Below are positions 20,816 to 32,400 of a stretch of DNA of 50,000 nucleotides, in pieces. The position numbers and the translations under genes are program-made. The notes under the pieces were generated by a model. It did no database searches and was not told the origin of the DNA. It worked only from the letters and a program-made list of their open reading frames with translations. The first letter of the stretch is position 1. Each line of letters opens with the position of its first letter. This DNA comes from Symsagittifera roscoffensis. Its lineage: Eukaryota > Xenacoelomorpha > Acoela > Convolutidae. Location: contig NW_026971189.1 in the NCBI RefSeq assembly GCF_963678635.1, positions 1-50,000 of the forward strand, in the 5' to 3' direction.

Positions 20816-21354
20816 ATTCAACTAGCAAGAGAAGTGCAAAAGGAGTAGTGCAACACTCCCAGCAGCAACTTACACACCAGAGGTTCAGGGAAACATTACT
20901 GAGTGGAAAAACCCTTCGTATATACAACTACTCAATAAAATCGAAAGCCAATACCAACATAACCATAGCGCAGAACCGAACTGCCCTTTCACCCTTCGAT
21001 AGTAAGCGGTTCTTACTATTCGACGGGATAGCTATATTGCCCTTTGGACACAGGTCTACAGAAGAAAATGTGTTCTTCGAGGCCATTGCGGAAGAAAGCG
21101 AGTGGGCAAACTCACAGTTGACAAATACCCCGACTTATAGCAGCGAAAATAGCGAAAACTGGTAATCACCGGAATTCCGGGTCCCAAATTGGGGCTTTCT
21201 TCAAGAAAGCTATACGGAGGAAGAGCTTCAAGAAGAAAGCGCAGCTAGCAGTTCAAGAGACCCTCCGCCTATCAAAAACCCATTCATTCTAACAGAAGCG
21301 TCTGTTCGTTCTAGTCAGAAAAAAAGGAGAAAACTTGATAAAACTGATCAATAA

Positions 21355-21773
21355 AATTTTTCACTTGAAAATGTCGGCTAAATTGCCTTGTCACTTGGAA
21401 TTACGGCTGTACATTTGTAAATATAAAACATTCAACAAACATTGTTTTAAGTTAAATAGACCGGCGCAAAAGAGACTGGTAATTGCAACTTACTCTTGAA
21501 GCAGGAGCGAAGGATTGCGTATTTAGTTTCCCAAAGTAAGCTAATAGTAAGGCTAAAAGAATCAAAATGGTGCAAGTCGAAAATAAGGTAGACTTGGAAA
21601 TAAGTTTGAAAATAAAATAAGAAAGAGAAACGAACAATAATTACCAAAAATTTTTAAAAGGAAATATGAATGGTACTTTATGTAAACTCATATTTATATG
21701 AACGAAAAGGATTAGTTTTTAGATAAAAATAAGCGAGAAAACCGCAGCCGGATATACCCATCCTTATTTAGTG
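21355..21773. other. Polinton right-end spacer
   Basis: About 420 bp between the polymerase stop and the right inverted repeat. It is A/T-rich, with AATAAAATTTT directly at the polymerase stop as a possible polyadenylation signal. No gene is seen. Confidence 0.4.
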
Positions 21774-21998
21774 GTGGGAAAGTTTGGAAGGGATTAAATT
21801 TAACCACCGCGCGAAAATAAATACCAAAGTATTTTGTCTGTCGGGTGTCCTAAGAGAGGGGTCTTTTTATTTCGGGCAGGGTACTTTGGGGTCTTTAAAA
21901 AAGATGGGTCCTTTTGGACCTTACTTTTGGTAGGACCCCAAAGACCCCTACCGTCGAAACCCCCCCCCTAAGGACACACGGCGGGTTACAATACTACT
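21774..21998 (-). repeat. Polinton right terminal inverted repeat
   Basis: Reverse complement of 513-740, ending ...CAATACTACT at 21998. It keeps the nested hairpin arms (GGTCCTTTTGGACC; GTCTTT and AAAGAC arms). Small differences from the left copy include a 3-base shorter AAGA region beside the C-run. Confidence 0.93.
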
Positions 21999-22004
21999 CA
22001 TGAT
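21999..22004. repeat. Polinton target-site duplication, right copy (CATGAT)
   Basis: Identical to 507-512 and directly adjacent to the right inverted repeat. Confidence 0.93.
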
Positions 22005-22230
22005 GATCCGTCGCGACTTTCGCGACCGAAGCGGAGCTGGCGCGACCAAAACATCGCGACACATACTTGGTATGTCCAGACTCTCGTGACCAAGCTTGCC
22101 ATTTCCAGACTTTTGCTACCAAAAATCTCAAATGCGACTTTCGTGACCGGCTCAACCAAATGACGTGATCGGCGCAACCAAAATTAGCCATTTGCAGACT
22201 TTAGGGACCGAGATGGAGGCAGCTGGACAT
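22005..22230. repeat. Target-site repeat, right part
   Basis: Degenerate short repeats built from GCGACTTTCGCGACC, TGTCCAGACTCTCGTGACC and CATTTCCAGACTTTTGCTACC. They match the left-flank motif (436-484) and show the Polinton interrupted this array. Confidence 0.7.
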
Positions 22231-22984
22231 TCCAGACCAATATGGTTAACCTCAACAGAATGGAAAAAAAAAGAACTCATTTGTCAAAACTAAATGAAGA
22301 ATAAAAAAAACGGGGCAAAAAAGCCGTAGTTTTGATTGTTTTATTACTGCGCAACTCAGGAGGTAAGCAGGCTAGCCCGAGAACAGTAAAATTTCCCTTG
22401 CTGACAAAAAACCCAGTTGGCGAAGAAGATTCTAACATAAAAAACAGTTCCAACTTACAAGTTCAAAGAGATAGAGTGAGTACTTTGATAGTTTTATCAC
22501 CAAAAAGTTCGATTATAAACTCAAATTTTTTGTTTTTACGATAGCACCGAAAGCACAATTGAATGAAGACATACACGTACCCTGGCAATGAAAAGTAGGA
22601 ACACATTTAAAAAAAGAAACGTTAGAAGAAAATAGGCGGTAAATCGATTGATTCAGAATTTTTTAGTCACCTGTCGTGAACTGCAATTGTTTCTGAAGTC
22701 AATTGTCGGAAGTTTCAAAAAGTACTAGTTCAGTGGAGTCATTTCATTTTAAAGTTGGCGTTCCTGAGTAAGGAAGTCAGCTTCTAGAATTAGGTATGAT
22801 ATGACCGTTAAAAGTTAATGAAGACATTCAAAGAAAAATCAGTGTTTTTCCGGGGACAACTCGCGCACGTCGCGCACTAGAAGCATTTAAAAAAAGTGAC
22901 AGGGAATTTGCAGCAATTGGCTTACCCAGATAATTCCCAGGACTCTGGTGCTTTGAGGGTTTCTCGATTAAATTCACCACATTC
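22231..22984. other. Unassigned AT-rich DNA
   Basis: No gene or repeat could be supported. Short frames at 22332-22544 have no recognisable content. Confidence 0.4.
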
Positions 22985-23457
22985 ATGTTGGACATGAACT
23001 CAGGACGACAATTGGGGAAAAGAAAATCATTTTTATTGAACTCGTTAGAGCAAGCACTTCAACAGGAAGGCGCGATAAGAGTCGAGGAGAAAGATCAAAT
23101 GGCACGGGCAGTGGTGAGATGGAAAATAGCTACCCTCTTAGACTCGATGAATATACTTGTTCAGCTGATATCAGTGGTTAATGAAAACACGTTTGGGAGC
23201 ATAGATAGACCAAGAGACAGCGGCAACTCAGAAGGAACACGACGCGAAGGGAATTGATACGAATTCACGAAAAAAAAAACAAGAACTCCCACCCAGGACC
23301 AAATACTTGCGAGCAAACTGACCAGCACAGAAGGGCAAACAACTACGACAAATGTCGAATATGTAAGCGCAAGCGTCATTAGGCAAAGAACTGCCGGCAC
23401 TGTTTAACGTGTCGAAACTCGACTCACACTGAAAGAAATTGTTCTCTGAACAAATAG
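22985..23457 (+). pseudogene. Retroelement Gag relic with two CCHC zinc knuckles
   Basis: At 23353-23394 the frame reads CRICKRKRH, then an in-frame TAG, then AKNC: an exact C-x2-C-x4-H-x4-C spacing. At 23401-23442 a second knuckle reads CLTCRNSTHTERNC with the same spacing. A helical, charged segment in another frame (22985-23257, NSLEQALQQEGAIRVEEKDQ) is a plausible upstream capsid-like part. Paired knuckles are typical of LTR-retrotransposon or LINE nucleocapsid proteins. Downstream (23458-24339) no protease or reverse-transcriptase motif is clear. This is a decayed copy; the lineage is not assigned. Confidence 0.6.
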
Positions 23458-24339
23458 ACCAAAAACACCATGATAACCAGAGTGTGCTTAACGAACAAAA
23501 GTGAATGATTCAAACTGGAGTTACTATTGAAAGGAAAAGTTGTTTACTGGTCTGTTAGACAGTTGAAGTAGTCTTTCACTGATAAGTTCCGAAATTTAAA
23601 AACGGCTTGGACAGCCGGGCCGCAATAAACTTTATAACAGTGAGGTAATGGCAGTCAAAAATTCAGCGTTTGAAAGTATGGATACCTTGGACATAAAGTG
23701 CAACCAAAACTAAATTTTGGAGAACTCGCTGATTTATTGAAAAAGGCCAGACATTCAGTTAACCGGCGTTTTATGGTTTGGATTTCATGATAGGCAAGAG
23801 CGCACTCTTTTTATTGTTGAACCTTTTCTTGTACATTATTAAAACCCAGGATAGCACCACTCATGTCAAAAACAAGTACAGGTGTACAAAATTTTGCAAT
23901 TGCAGAAATAAGTGTAAGAAAAATTAGCAGGCACAAAAACTGGTGGAAAAATCCGTCAAGAACGATAGCGGAATAAATCTCAGTAAAAGAGAAGGTTCAT
24001 TTAAAGTGGTAGAAAAAAATTGAGAAAAACAATCCTACTGGTTGCCGGAACATTCCGAAGCCTTAATAAGTGTTCAAAGTTCACGAAGCCAAAAAGTTGC
24101 TCTTTAAACATTTTGAGGAATCAGATCCAATTGACTGCCATCTTCAGCAATAAAAACTATAAGCAAATTTGTCATCTGGACGGAGCGGAAGTCACAGCAG
24201 AAAGAAAAAACAGAAATAATTGGAGACGCATGATCAAGTCCTTTTTCGCAGCTACATTGACCTGGGTTTTCGAATAAAACAAAACACAAGATCAAATTAG
24301 GCGCCGATACAACATTTTATGTTGGGGTCACGAAATCAT
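23458..24339. other. Unassigned DNA, possibly decayed retroelement
   Basis: Follows the zinc-knuckle relic. All frames are interrupted, and no conserved polymerase or integrase motif was found. Confidence 0.3.
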
Positions 24340-26365
24340 GAAATTTGAGAAGCCGACTTTTCAAACAATTGTTGAAAAATTGGAAAATGGTAGAAGATTT
24401 GACCCAAGTAAATCATATTGAGCAGCTCCATCGATACTTTTGAAGAAAAAAGACAGATTCTGTAGATTAGTTCCTGGGTATGAGAAAATAGGCAATCAAA
24501 TTGAACCGAAAACATGGTCTCTACCAAAATTGGCAATGTATGAACTCTTACATTGCCAAAAAAAAAGTTTTCAAACATCGATTGAACATCGAAAATTTTT
24601 TATGTGGCTCTCAATGTCTTAAAAAGTTCATAGCGCCTATGTTTGTATTCTTATGAAAAACATTTCTATAAGACTTATTGTTTGAAATTTGAGAAACCGA
24701 CTTTTCAAACAATTGTTGAAAAATTGGAAAATGGCAGAAGTTTGACCCAAGTAAATCATATTGAGCAACTCCATCAATACTTGTGAAGAAGCAAGACAGA
24801 CTCTGTAGATTAGTTCCTGTGTATGAGGGACTAGGCAATCAAACTGAAACGAAAACATGGTCTCTACCAAAATTGGCAATGTATACACTCTTAAATTGCC
24901 AAAAAAAAGTTTTCAAATATCGATTGAACATTGAAATTTTTTTATGTGGCTCTCAATGTCTTAAAAAGTTCATAGCGCCTATGTTTGTATTCTTATGAAA
25001 AACATTTCTATAAGACTTATTGTTTGAAATTTGAGAAACCGACTTTTCAAACAATTGTTGAAAAATTGGAAAATGGCAGAAGTTTGACCCAAGTAAATCA
25101 TATTGAGCAACTCCATCAATACTTGTGAAGAAGCAAGACAGACTCTGTAGATTAGTTCCTGTGTATGAGGGACTAGGCAATCAAACTGAAACGAAAACAT
25201 GGTCTCTACCAAAATTGGCAATGTATACACTCTTAAATTGCCAAAAAAAAGTTTTCAAATATCGATTGAACATTGAAATTTTTTTATGTGGCTCTCAATG
25301 TCTTAAAAAGTTCATAGCGCCTATGTTTGTATTCTTATGAAAAACATTTCTATAAGACTTATTGTTTGAAATTTGAGAAACCGACTTTTCAAACAATTGT
25401 TGAAAAATTGGAAAATGGCAGAAGTTTGACCCAAGTAAATCATATTGAGCAACTCCATCAATACTTGTGAAGAAGCAAGACAGACTCTGTAGATTAGTTC
25501 CTGTGTATGAGGGACTAGGCAATCAAACTGAAACGAAAACATGGTCTCTACCAAAATTGGCAATGTATACACTCTTAAATTGCCAAAAAAAAGTTTTCAA
25601 ATATCGATTGAACATTGAAATTTTTTTATGTGCCTCTCAATGTCTTAAAAAGTTCATAGCGCCTATGTTTGTATTCTTATGAAAAACATTTCTATAAGAC
25701 TTATTGTTTGAAATTTGAGAAACCGACTTTTCAAACAATTGTTGAAAAATTGGAAAATGGCAGAAGTTTGACCCAAGTAAATCATATTGAGCAACTCCAT
25801 CAATACTTGTGAAGAAGCAAGACAGACTCTGTAGATTAATTCCTGTGTATGAGGGACTAGGCAATCAAACTGAAACGAAAACATGGTCTCTACCAAAATT
25901 GGCAATGTATACACTCTTAAATTGCCAAAAAAAAGTTTTCAAATATCGATTGAACATTGAAATTTTTTTATGTGGCTCTCAATGTCTTAAAAAGTTCATA
26001 GCGCCTATGTTTGTATTCTTATAAAAAAAATTCTATAAGAATAATTGTTTGAAATTTGAGAAGCCGACTTTTCAAACAATTGTTGAAAAAATGGAAAATG
26101 GCAGAAGATTTGACCCAAGTAAATCATATTGAGCAACTCCATCGATACTTGTGAAGAAGAAAGACGGATTCTGTAGATTATTTCCTGTGTATGAGGGACT
26201 AGGCAATCAAATTGAAACGAAAACATGGTCTCTACCAAAATTGGCAATGTATAAACTCTTACATTGCCAAAAAAATTTTTTCAAATATCGATTGAACATC
26301 GAGATTTTTTTATATGGCTCTCAATGTCTTAAAAAGTTCATAGCGCCTATGTTTGTATTCTTATG
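24340..26365. repeat. 342-bp satellite, six tandem copies
   Basis: Units begin GAAATTTGAGAARCCGAC at 24340, 24684, 25026, 25368, 25710 and 26051, with spacings 344, 342, 342, 342 and 341. The four inner units are almost identical (single changes near 25632 and 25838). The two outer units are clearly diverged. This centre-identical, edge-diverged pattern is expected of unequal crossing-over. Open frames of 71-83 codons recur in every unit on both strands but have no protein-like features and merely follow the repeat. Confidence 0.95.
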
Positions 26366-27538
26366 GAAAAAAAAATCCATTTCGACTTGCATGTGCACCG
26401 GAAGGGTTTCAGAATCTAATAGAGTTAAGTCTCCGCGAGCTATCAAGCAAAATTGGGTTGGTCTAACTAGATGACATATTGAATTTTGATATAACTTTAG
26501 CAGAAGACCTAAGATACTGCGACTCCGAGATAACCAACAATAAGACAAATTAAAGATCCCCATAATCTTAAACGACTGCGGGCGGTACTGCGACTAACCG
26601 GATTTCACCAAAAAATTAACGAAAATTTTGAAAAAACAGCAAAAACGTCGTTCAGTTTTCTGAATAGGAACAAAAATCCATTCATAATGACCATTGTAAA
26701 ACAGCCTTGACAGAACTGGGGGAAAACTCCGACAAGCACGGTTACTGAGATACCTCATCTACAAGACATGTGTTCCCTAGCTTTGTTATCTGGAATAGGA
26801 ACCGTGTTGAAACAAAAGCAGCTTGAATTCGAACAATTGGTTGTTTATGCCAGTTAAATACGTAAAGAACGTAAACAAGTAGGACATCAGAGTTTTTAAG
26901 CAACAAAGTGGGAGTTGTTCGCAATCGTAAACTAGGAAAACTATAGCATGAGAAAAAAAAATTCGGCAAAAAATTATGATATTTCTATGATGAAATAAAT
27001 CGTTTTGCTTACAATTTCTCGGCCACACAACTTGTATTCATTGTTGTGATATGAAAATGTTGAGATAGAAGTGTTTAATTTTTGGGGGTTGGCTAGATAT
27101 ATCTCCATCACGCTGATTACTTTTTGAATAGGTTGAAAAATTATGGGAGTTATTTAAAGTCTAGTTTTCTCTGCAGCTTTTTTGACGAATGGAGTGGAGC
27201 AAAAAAGTGCATTCCAGCCGTTAAGCCAGTGTTAGAGTATAGTTTTTGTAGACATCTGAGACAACGTACCCAATTGACGAATAATTAGCTTATGAAAAGC
27301 CTAATGTGGTACCACAAGCAAGACTACATGACGCTTGATGTTTTGATCAGAATTTTATACAACCGATTATCAGCCTTGAAAGCGTCGGTATTTTACACGA
27401 TGAATGCATGACAAATGTGGGGATAGGAGTGCAAATTTTAAAACAAAAGACGTTTATATCCCTAAGATTTTGTTTAAGCGAAAAGTAGCTAAATATTAAA
27501 AAAATGTGGGACGTATTAAGCCTACCACAGTGTAACTG
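26366..27538. other. Unassigned AT-rich DNA between satellite and inverted-repeat element
   Basis: No gene, repeat or RNA could be supported in about 1.17 kb. Confidence 0.4.
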
Positions 27539-28269
27539 CCCGAGTCGAGATTTTTCACCTGGTAATTTGAAGCAAGATTTGAGCGGTTTGAGCGGTTTTT
27601 TTAGACAATTACGCTCAAAATCTTGCTTCAAAATGAGCGGTTTGAGTGGTTTTTGAACGGTTTATCCATGTTTTTGATCGGATTATACATGTTTCTGAAA
27701 ATCTTGCCTTTCATAAAAAAAATGTTTATCATACAATTTTCATAAATGGAAATTGTACGATAACCATTTTTTTTTTCAAAAAAAATAAACGTACTTATTT
27801 TTTATCACCAGACTATTGTATTTGGTTCAAATAGCCGGAGAAACTAGATTGAATCTTTTTTCAATGGTTTATTGAAATTGTATGGTTAGCCTTTTTCCAT
27901 ACATTTGATGCAGGCAATTGTATGATAAGCATTTTGGGTGTGGGGGAAATGTAAGATAAGCATTCTCGGTTTATGGAGGTCAACCCGGGGCCACATTACC
28001 TTTCCAGGCCTTTCTGTTGGTTTTGGTCGATTTTCTTTGTAAGACCGCTCAAAAACCGCTTAAAAACCGCTCGGATCTTGCTTGAAAAACCGTTCAAAAA
28101 TCACCGCAAGAAATGAGCGGTTTTTGAGCGGTTTTTTAAGCAAGATTTGAGCGGTTTGAGCGGTTTTTCCAAAAAACCGCCCAAACCGCTCAAACCGCTC
28201 AAATCTTGCTGAAAAACCGCTCAAACCGCTCATATCTTGAGCGGTTTTTGAGCGGGATCTCGACCCGGG
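27539..28269. mobile_element. Non-autonomous inverted-repeat element rich in GAGCGGTTT
   Basis: The left end reads CCCGAGTCGAGAT (27539). The right end reads ATCTCGACCCGGG (to 28269), the imperfect reverse complement. Subterminal regions on both sides are crowded with GAGCGGTTT and its complement, arranged as AAGCAAGATTTGAGCGGTTTGAGCGG and inverted copies. The centre (27660-28000) is AT-rich with no gene. Subterminal motif arrays inside short inverted ends are typical of non-autonomous DNA transposons. No clear target duplication was found, so the outer limits are approximate. Confidence 0.6.
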
Positions 28270-28349
28270 GACTGATGAATACACATCATCTTCCGTGACT
28301 AGCACATGTGAGGTATATTCACCGCCATACTTGATTTTCACAATCAAGT

Positions 28350-29041
28350 ATGGCAGTGACGAGTTTTGAAATTGACGATGACAATACTGGCGATGAGCTC
28401 GATCTGCAAGATGAAAACAGCATTGGTTCTGTAGTTGGGTTGTTGAAAGAGGCTGAGAAAGAAATCAGAAAACCATCGCGCTTGGGCAGTTTCCCCGCCA
28501 CGCAAAACGGCCATGAAGGCACGGAATTGCGGCCTGTCATTGCAATTGATACGCGCTGTAATTCCACCTATTTGGTGTTGAATCCATTTCTGCAGTGGCG
28601 CGTCTCTGTTACAGCCTCTTTGCCCGATTAAAATTTTAAGTGGGATGGAATCAAGCATCGAAGCCATTGTACGATATTACCATGAAATTGTAACAAAAAA
28701 ATGTTCCGAGGGATTTAAATTTATATGTAAAATCACTCTACTTCATCAAAAACTATCTCAAGAACGAAGAGTCTTTCCAACCCGTTCGACAAAAGTTTGC
28801 TGCGATCTTAAGCAAATAGTTTGACAACAACGTGGTAGTCCAAGCTTTTCGTAAGTCTGGGCCGGTTTATGAAAGGCTGGTAAACGCCTTCACGGAAAAT
28901 GGGCTAACATCATCATCTGCTGATCACCAATACGCTGCCAACTACAACAGTTTTGAGGAGTATATCCAAGTGTTCAACAACCAGGAGCCATTGGAGCGAA
29001 AGATAATGAAACTCTGTCAGACATTTCATCATCTAATATAA
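28350..29041 (+). pseudogene. hAT-like transposase fragment
   Basis: The first frame (28350-28631) ends with RPVIAIDTRCNSTYLVLN, which resembles the hAT motif around the conserved TRWNSTY. Further downstream, another frame holds LYVKSLYFIKNYLKNEESF and VRQKFAAILSK, matching the helical segment that follows in hAT transposases. A third frame (28832-29041) is open but not recognised. There are several frame changes and no catalytic acidic residues could be placed, so this is a relic. The acidic start (EIDDDNTGDELDLQDEN) may be unrelated sequence. Confidence 0.4.
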
Positions 29042-29261
29042 ACTTATTAAATAGTGTTTTTCAGATTAACTGAATTCGGGACAGCCGTGGTGGTCCCTAT
29101 CTAATAATGAGATTTCATATATTCAAGGATAGCCCCAATAAAAGTTTGTTGATTGCGGATTCACAAGCAAAACGCCTGGACTTCAGCAACATCAACATCT
29201 TCTCTTTGCCTGGATTCGAAGGGCAGAATTCGAAGCAGTAGCTTTGGGTACAAGCTCCTGA

Positions 29262-32200
29262 AAAGCTAGAGCTCTCTTCGTCTTCGTCGTCTTCGTAGGG
29301 TGTTTTCGAGCATTACTGCCCATTGCCCGCCATATGTATATCTCTCACAATTGCTTTCCACTGCGGCCTGTTCAGTGCAGTATCTTTGGCCAAATCGAAC
29401 CAGCTTGCCTCCCAGTTCTTGTGGGTCATTTTTTGGGGTTTCAAGAATGGGCGGAGTTCCTTCTTCACTAACCGTCTCCACGAGTTCTTTACTCCACCGG
29501 GGGGTCTCTTCCAGTTGTCGGCTTTCTCAAATTCCAGGCATGCGTTGGGTATCATGTTGGGTTCCATGCGTAGGGTGTGCCCTAGCCATTTGAGGCGTCT
29601 TTGTTGTACGGTGGAACTCATGGTGTCTGTCGGAGCACCAAGGTTTCTCAGGCATCTGCAGTTGAAGGAGTCGAGGCGTTGAGTATCGGATGCCTTGACT
29701 GGCCAGGATTCACATCCATACAGGAGCACGCTTTCGACACATGCTTTGTATACTTTCGATTTGATTCTGGTCGGGACTGATCTTTGTTTCCAGAGCTTGT
29801 CTAATTGTTTGAAGCGTCCTGTTGCTTTTCCGAGGCGGATCTGGATTTCGTGTGACACGTCACCATCGAGTTGCAGGTTGCTGCCTATATAGGTGAAAGT
29901 ATTCACCCTATCGATGGGGGCGTCATTGCAGGTCATTTGGTCTCCAGGATGAGCAGAGCAGAATTTCGTTTTAGATGTGTTTATTTCAAGACCGCCTTTT
30001 GCAGCGGCGCGAGTGACTAGATCAAGAAGTGTCTGTGCGTCTTCAATATTGTCTTCAAGTAAGCAGATATCATCAGCGAAGTCTAGATCTGTAATTACCA
30101 TATCGTCAAGGGCGATGCCAAGGGGTTGGTTTTCCGTTGCTTCGAGCAATGCCCAGTCGATTACAAGGTTGAACAGGAATGGTGCAAGTATCGAACCTTG
30201 TCTGACCCCTGAGACAATGGCAAATGGGTTAGATAGTGAGTTGTAAACCCTGACTGTACTAAACGTTTCTGTGTACATGGCTCTTAGGATTTGGAGGATT
30301 TTGGATGGGAGGCCGTGACTCTCGAGGATGCACCAGATTGTCTCGCGGTTGACGCTGTCAAACGCAGCTTTAAAGTCAATAAATACGAGAACAGTCTGTC
30401 TATTGTATTCGTGTCTTTGTTCTACTATTTGTCTGATTGCAAATATTTGATCGCGACATCCGCGCTTCTTTTTGAAGCCAGCCTGGTTGTCTCTAGCAAC
30501 TGTATCATAGGCTGGTTCGAGCCTGTTTTTAAGGATCGCCTCTAAGATCTTGAAAGCGATATTCAAGAGTGAGATGCCACGATAGTTTGAGCATTTGGCT
30601 TTGTCGTCTTTTTTGTGGATGGGGACTATGACTGCTGTCTTCCAGTCATTTGGAATCTTCTCCTCTTTCCAAATAAGTGAGAGAAGGCGTTGCAAGTGGG
30701 GAAGAAGTTCATGTTGGCCATGAATAAAAAGTTCCGGGGGGATATTATCATTTCCTGCTGCTTTGTTTGTCTTCAATTTTCATATTGCGAGCGAGATTTC
30801 GTCCAAACTGGGTGTATCAGTGTTGATTTGTGAGAGGGCTTGGCTGCGAATTTGAGGGGTCGCTAGATTTTTTGTTGGCCGGTTAAGTAGTTGTTCGAAA
30901 TGGTTGGCCCATTGTTTAATTTTGTCATTCGTATCAGTGATAAGTTTTCCATTCTTGTCTTTCACTGTATCGATGTTTGGGGCTTTTGTTCCGGTTAGTT
31001 TCCTTACAGCATTGTGTACTCTTCTCGAGTTTCCGTTTGCATCTGCCGCAATGAGATCATCAGCGATGGTCTCGTAGAAGTTCTTTTTGTCTACCCTGAC
31101 CGACCGTTTGATGTCCCTGGAAATGTTTTTTTTTTGGATTTTGCTGTCCTGGCCCTGGTTCTTTTTTCCACCAGTTGTAGGGTCGTTGGCGAGATCCAAG
31201 GGTTCCGGATTGACTTCTTTTTGGGAATGTTCTGTTCCGTTGATTTTGTCAGCGCGTCTTTGATGCCCGTCCAGTAGCCATTGACGTCGCTTTCGTTTTG
31301 CAGGCTACCCAATGTGCGGTTTAGATCCTTGCGAAAGGCGTCGGAGACTTTTGGGTTTCTAAGTGTGTTGACATCATGTCGGAAAGATTTGGGGGCTTTT
31401 GTGTATACCTTCAATTTGACCTTCAGCTTGGCTTTGAGCATCTTGTGGTCAGACTGAATTAGGCAGTTTTTTTGGCCCACCGTGCGGACATCATCTATGC
31501 CAGATCTCCATCGTCTGGATATCAGGATGAAGTCAATCTGGTTTTGCGTTCTTCCATCGTTGGATATCCATGTTGGGAGTTTGTGCACCGATTTTTGAAA
31601 CGTGGTGTTCGATAAGACGAGGTTGTTGTTCATTGCGTAGCTGATGAGTCGATCACCATTGCTGTTGCGATCGCCAATGGTGAATTTTCCAATGTTGGCT
31701 GCTTCGGAGTTGCATCTACTTCCAATTTTTGCGTTGAAGTCGCCTGCAACGATCATCAGATCCTTTTTTGGGACCAAGCCCGTCAGCTTGGAGAGGTCAT
31801 CATAGAACTCATCTTTGATTTCGTTTGCTTTGTCTTCAGTTGGGGCATAACTACAGATAATTGAGAGGGGGGCTGGTTTGGCATGGATGCGGATGTAGCA
31901 TAGGCGTGGTCCCATTGGTCTCCACTCCATTATGTGGTTGGCTAGTTTTGTTTCAACGGCTATACCAACACCATGGAGCCCCTGCTTGTCATCGTATCCG
32001 GAGCAATAAAATTTATAGGAGGGAGTGTCTGCAACATCGTTGATGTTGATGGAGGGGGATCCTTGGAATCGGGTTTCTTGGATGCAGGCCACTTGAATAT
32101 TCAGTGATTTTAGCGTTGAAGCCATTAGTGCGAGGCTTTCCGGTGGAAGGAGTGTGCGTGTGTTCCAAGTAGCTAGATTGATTTGAGATTTGGAATGATT

Positions 32201-32400
32201 GACCGACTTGGCTTTGCTCCCCAATGCGGCTGAGTTGGGGGCCCCAGGTACCGCGGGAACCGTAGCTGACAGTGAATTGTTTGATCGAGTTTTCATATGG
32301 GTACATGGCTGAATACATCCGAGGGTTCGCCACTCCCTGGGATGCCAGAGCTCCGTTAGCCCCACACTGCTGGCAGCAGTGCAGGTACACCCCTGCACCA
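29262..32400 (-). mobile_element. Non-LTR retrotransposon (LINE, apurinic-endonuclease type)
   Basis: About 3.1 kb on the reverse strand, comprising an endonuclease followed by reverse transcriptase in one coding region. The 3' end is followed by a GAAGACGA-type short repeat (about 29270-29300), which suits the short 3' tails of RTE-like LINEs. The 5' end abuts a minisatellite at about 32400. Compared with other elements here it is young: one frame change and one stop were seen in about 990 codons. Confidence 0.85.
29313..32296 (-). pseudogene. LINE polyprotein: endonuclease plus reverse transcriptase
   Basis: Likely start at ATG 32296 (MKTRSNNSLS). The endonuclease has LATWNTRTL, CIQETRF, VAGDFNAKIG, NQIDFILISR and IQSDHKM, the expected N, E, D-x-N, D and SDH residues. 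The frame changes in the A-run at about 31126-31135. The linker then runs to an in-frame TGA just before 30779. Reverse transcriptase follows: VFIDFKAAFDSVNR (motif A), SGVRQGSILAPFLF (B), LDFADDICLL (catalytic FADD, C), then RRLKWLGHTLRM in the C-terminal region. Established role: target-primed reverse transcription. Order and motifs resemble RTE-related clades; the exact clade is not settled. The endonuclease and polymerase residues are otherwise intact. Confidence 0.88.

Larger units (their letters stand above)
16707..21354 (+). pseudogene. Protein-primed DNA polymerase B, copy 2 (5'-truncated, with C-terminal exon)
   Basis: Lacks the start codon and first finger, which lie outside the duplicated unit. 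Otherwise it repeats copy 1, with motif A DANNLYG (Asp codon 19346), the form usual in the family, and motif C YSDTD at 20114. It shares the lesions of copy 1 at +3,776. An intron at 20345 (GTTAGT) to 20815 (CATTTAG), 471 bp, joins in phase to the C-terminal exon from 20816. That exon contains LTHQRFRETLLSG and ALSPFDSKRFLLFDGI, the conserved polymerase end. An in-frame TAA at 21163-21165 is followed by the same frame to 21354, ending with a basic KKRRK cluster. Established role: protein-primed replication of the element ends. Confidence 0.9.
513..21998 (+). mobile_element. Complete Polinton/Maverick element, 21.5 kb
   Basis: The element is bounded by inverted repeats starting AGTAGTATTGTAA and by a perfect CATGAT duplication. 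Inside are the defining Polinton genes: packaging ATPase (3772), integrase (4277), minor and major capsid proteins (5504, 6800), adenain-like protease (8120) and protein-primed DNA polymerase B (12836-21354). Established knowledge: Polintons use polymerase and integrase to move, and their capsid and protease genes imply a particle stage. This copy has scattered stops and frame changes in most long genes, so it is probably not autonomous now. A tandem duplication of polymerase DNA (12931-16699 and 16707-20475) adds 3.8 kb to its length. Confidence 0.96.

Noticed and set aside
1412-21354. Reassigned stop codon explaining the in-frame stops
   Set aside because: TAA, TAG and TGA all occur inside genes and also end intact genes, and one-base frame changes are present too. 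Decay is the simpler explanation.
24340-26365. Repeated 71-83-codon frames on both strands in the satellite
   Set aside because: They recur only because the DNA repeats. Composition is not protein-like and both strands are open in parallel, so they were not called genes.
24340-26365. Possible CRISPR-like array
   Set aside because: Units are 342 bp and identical throughout, with no short repeats alternating with unique spacers, in eukaryotic DNA.
29300-31277. Forward-strand frames opposite the LINE
   Set aside because: They are antisense shadows of the reverse-strand reverse transcriptase, whose motifs are unmistakable.
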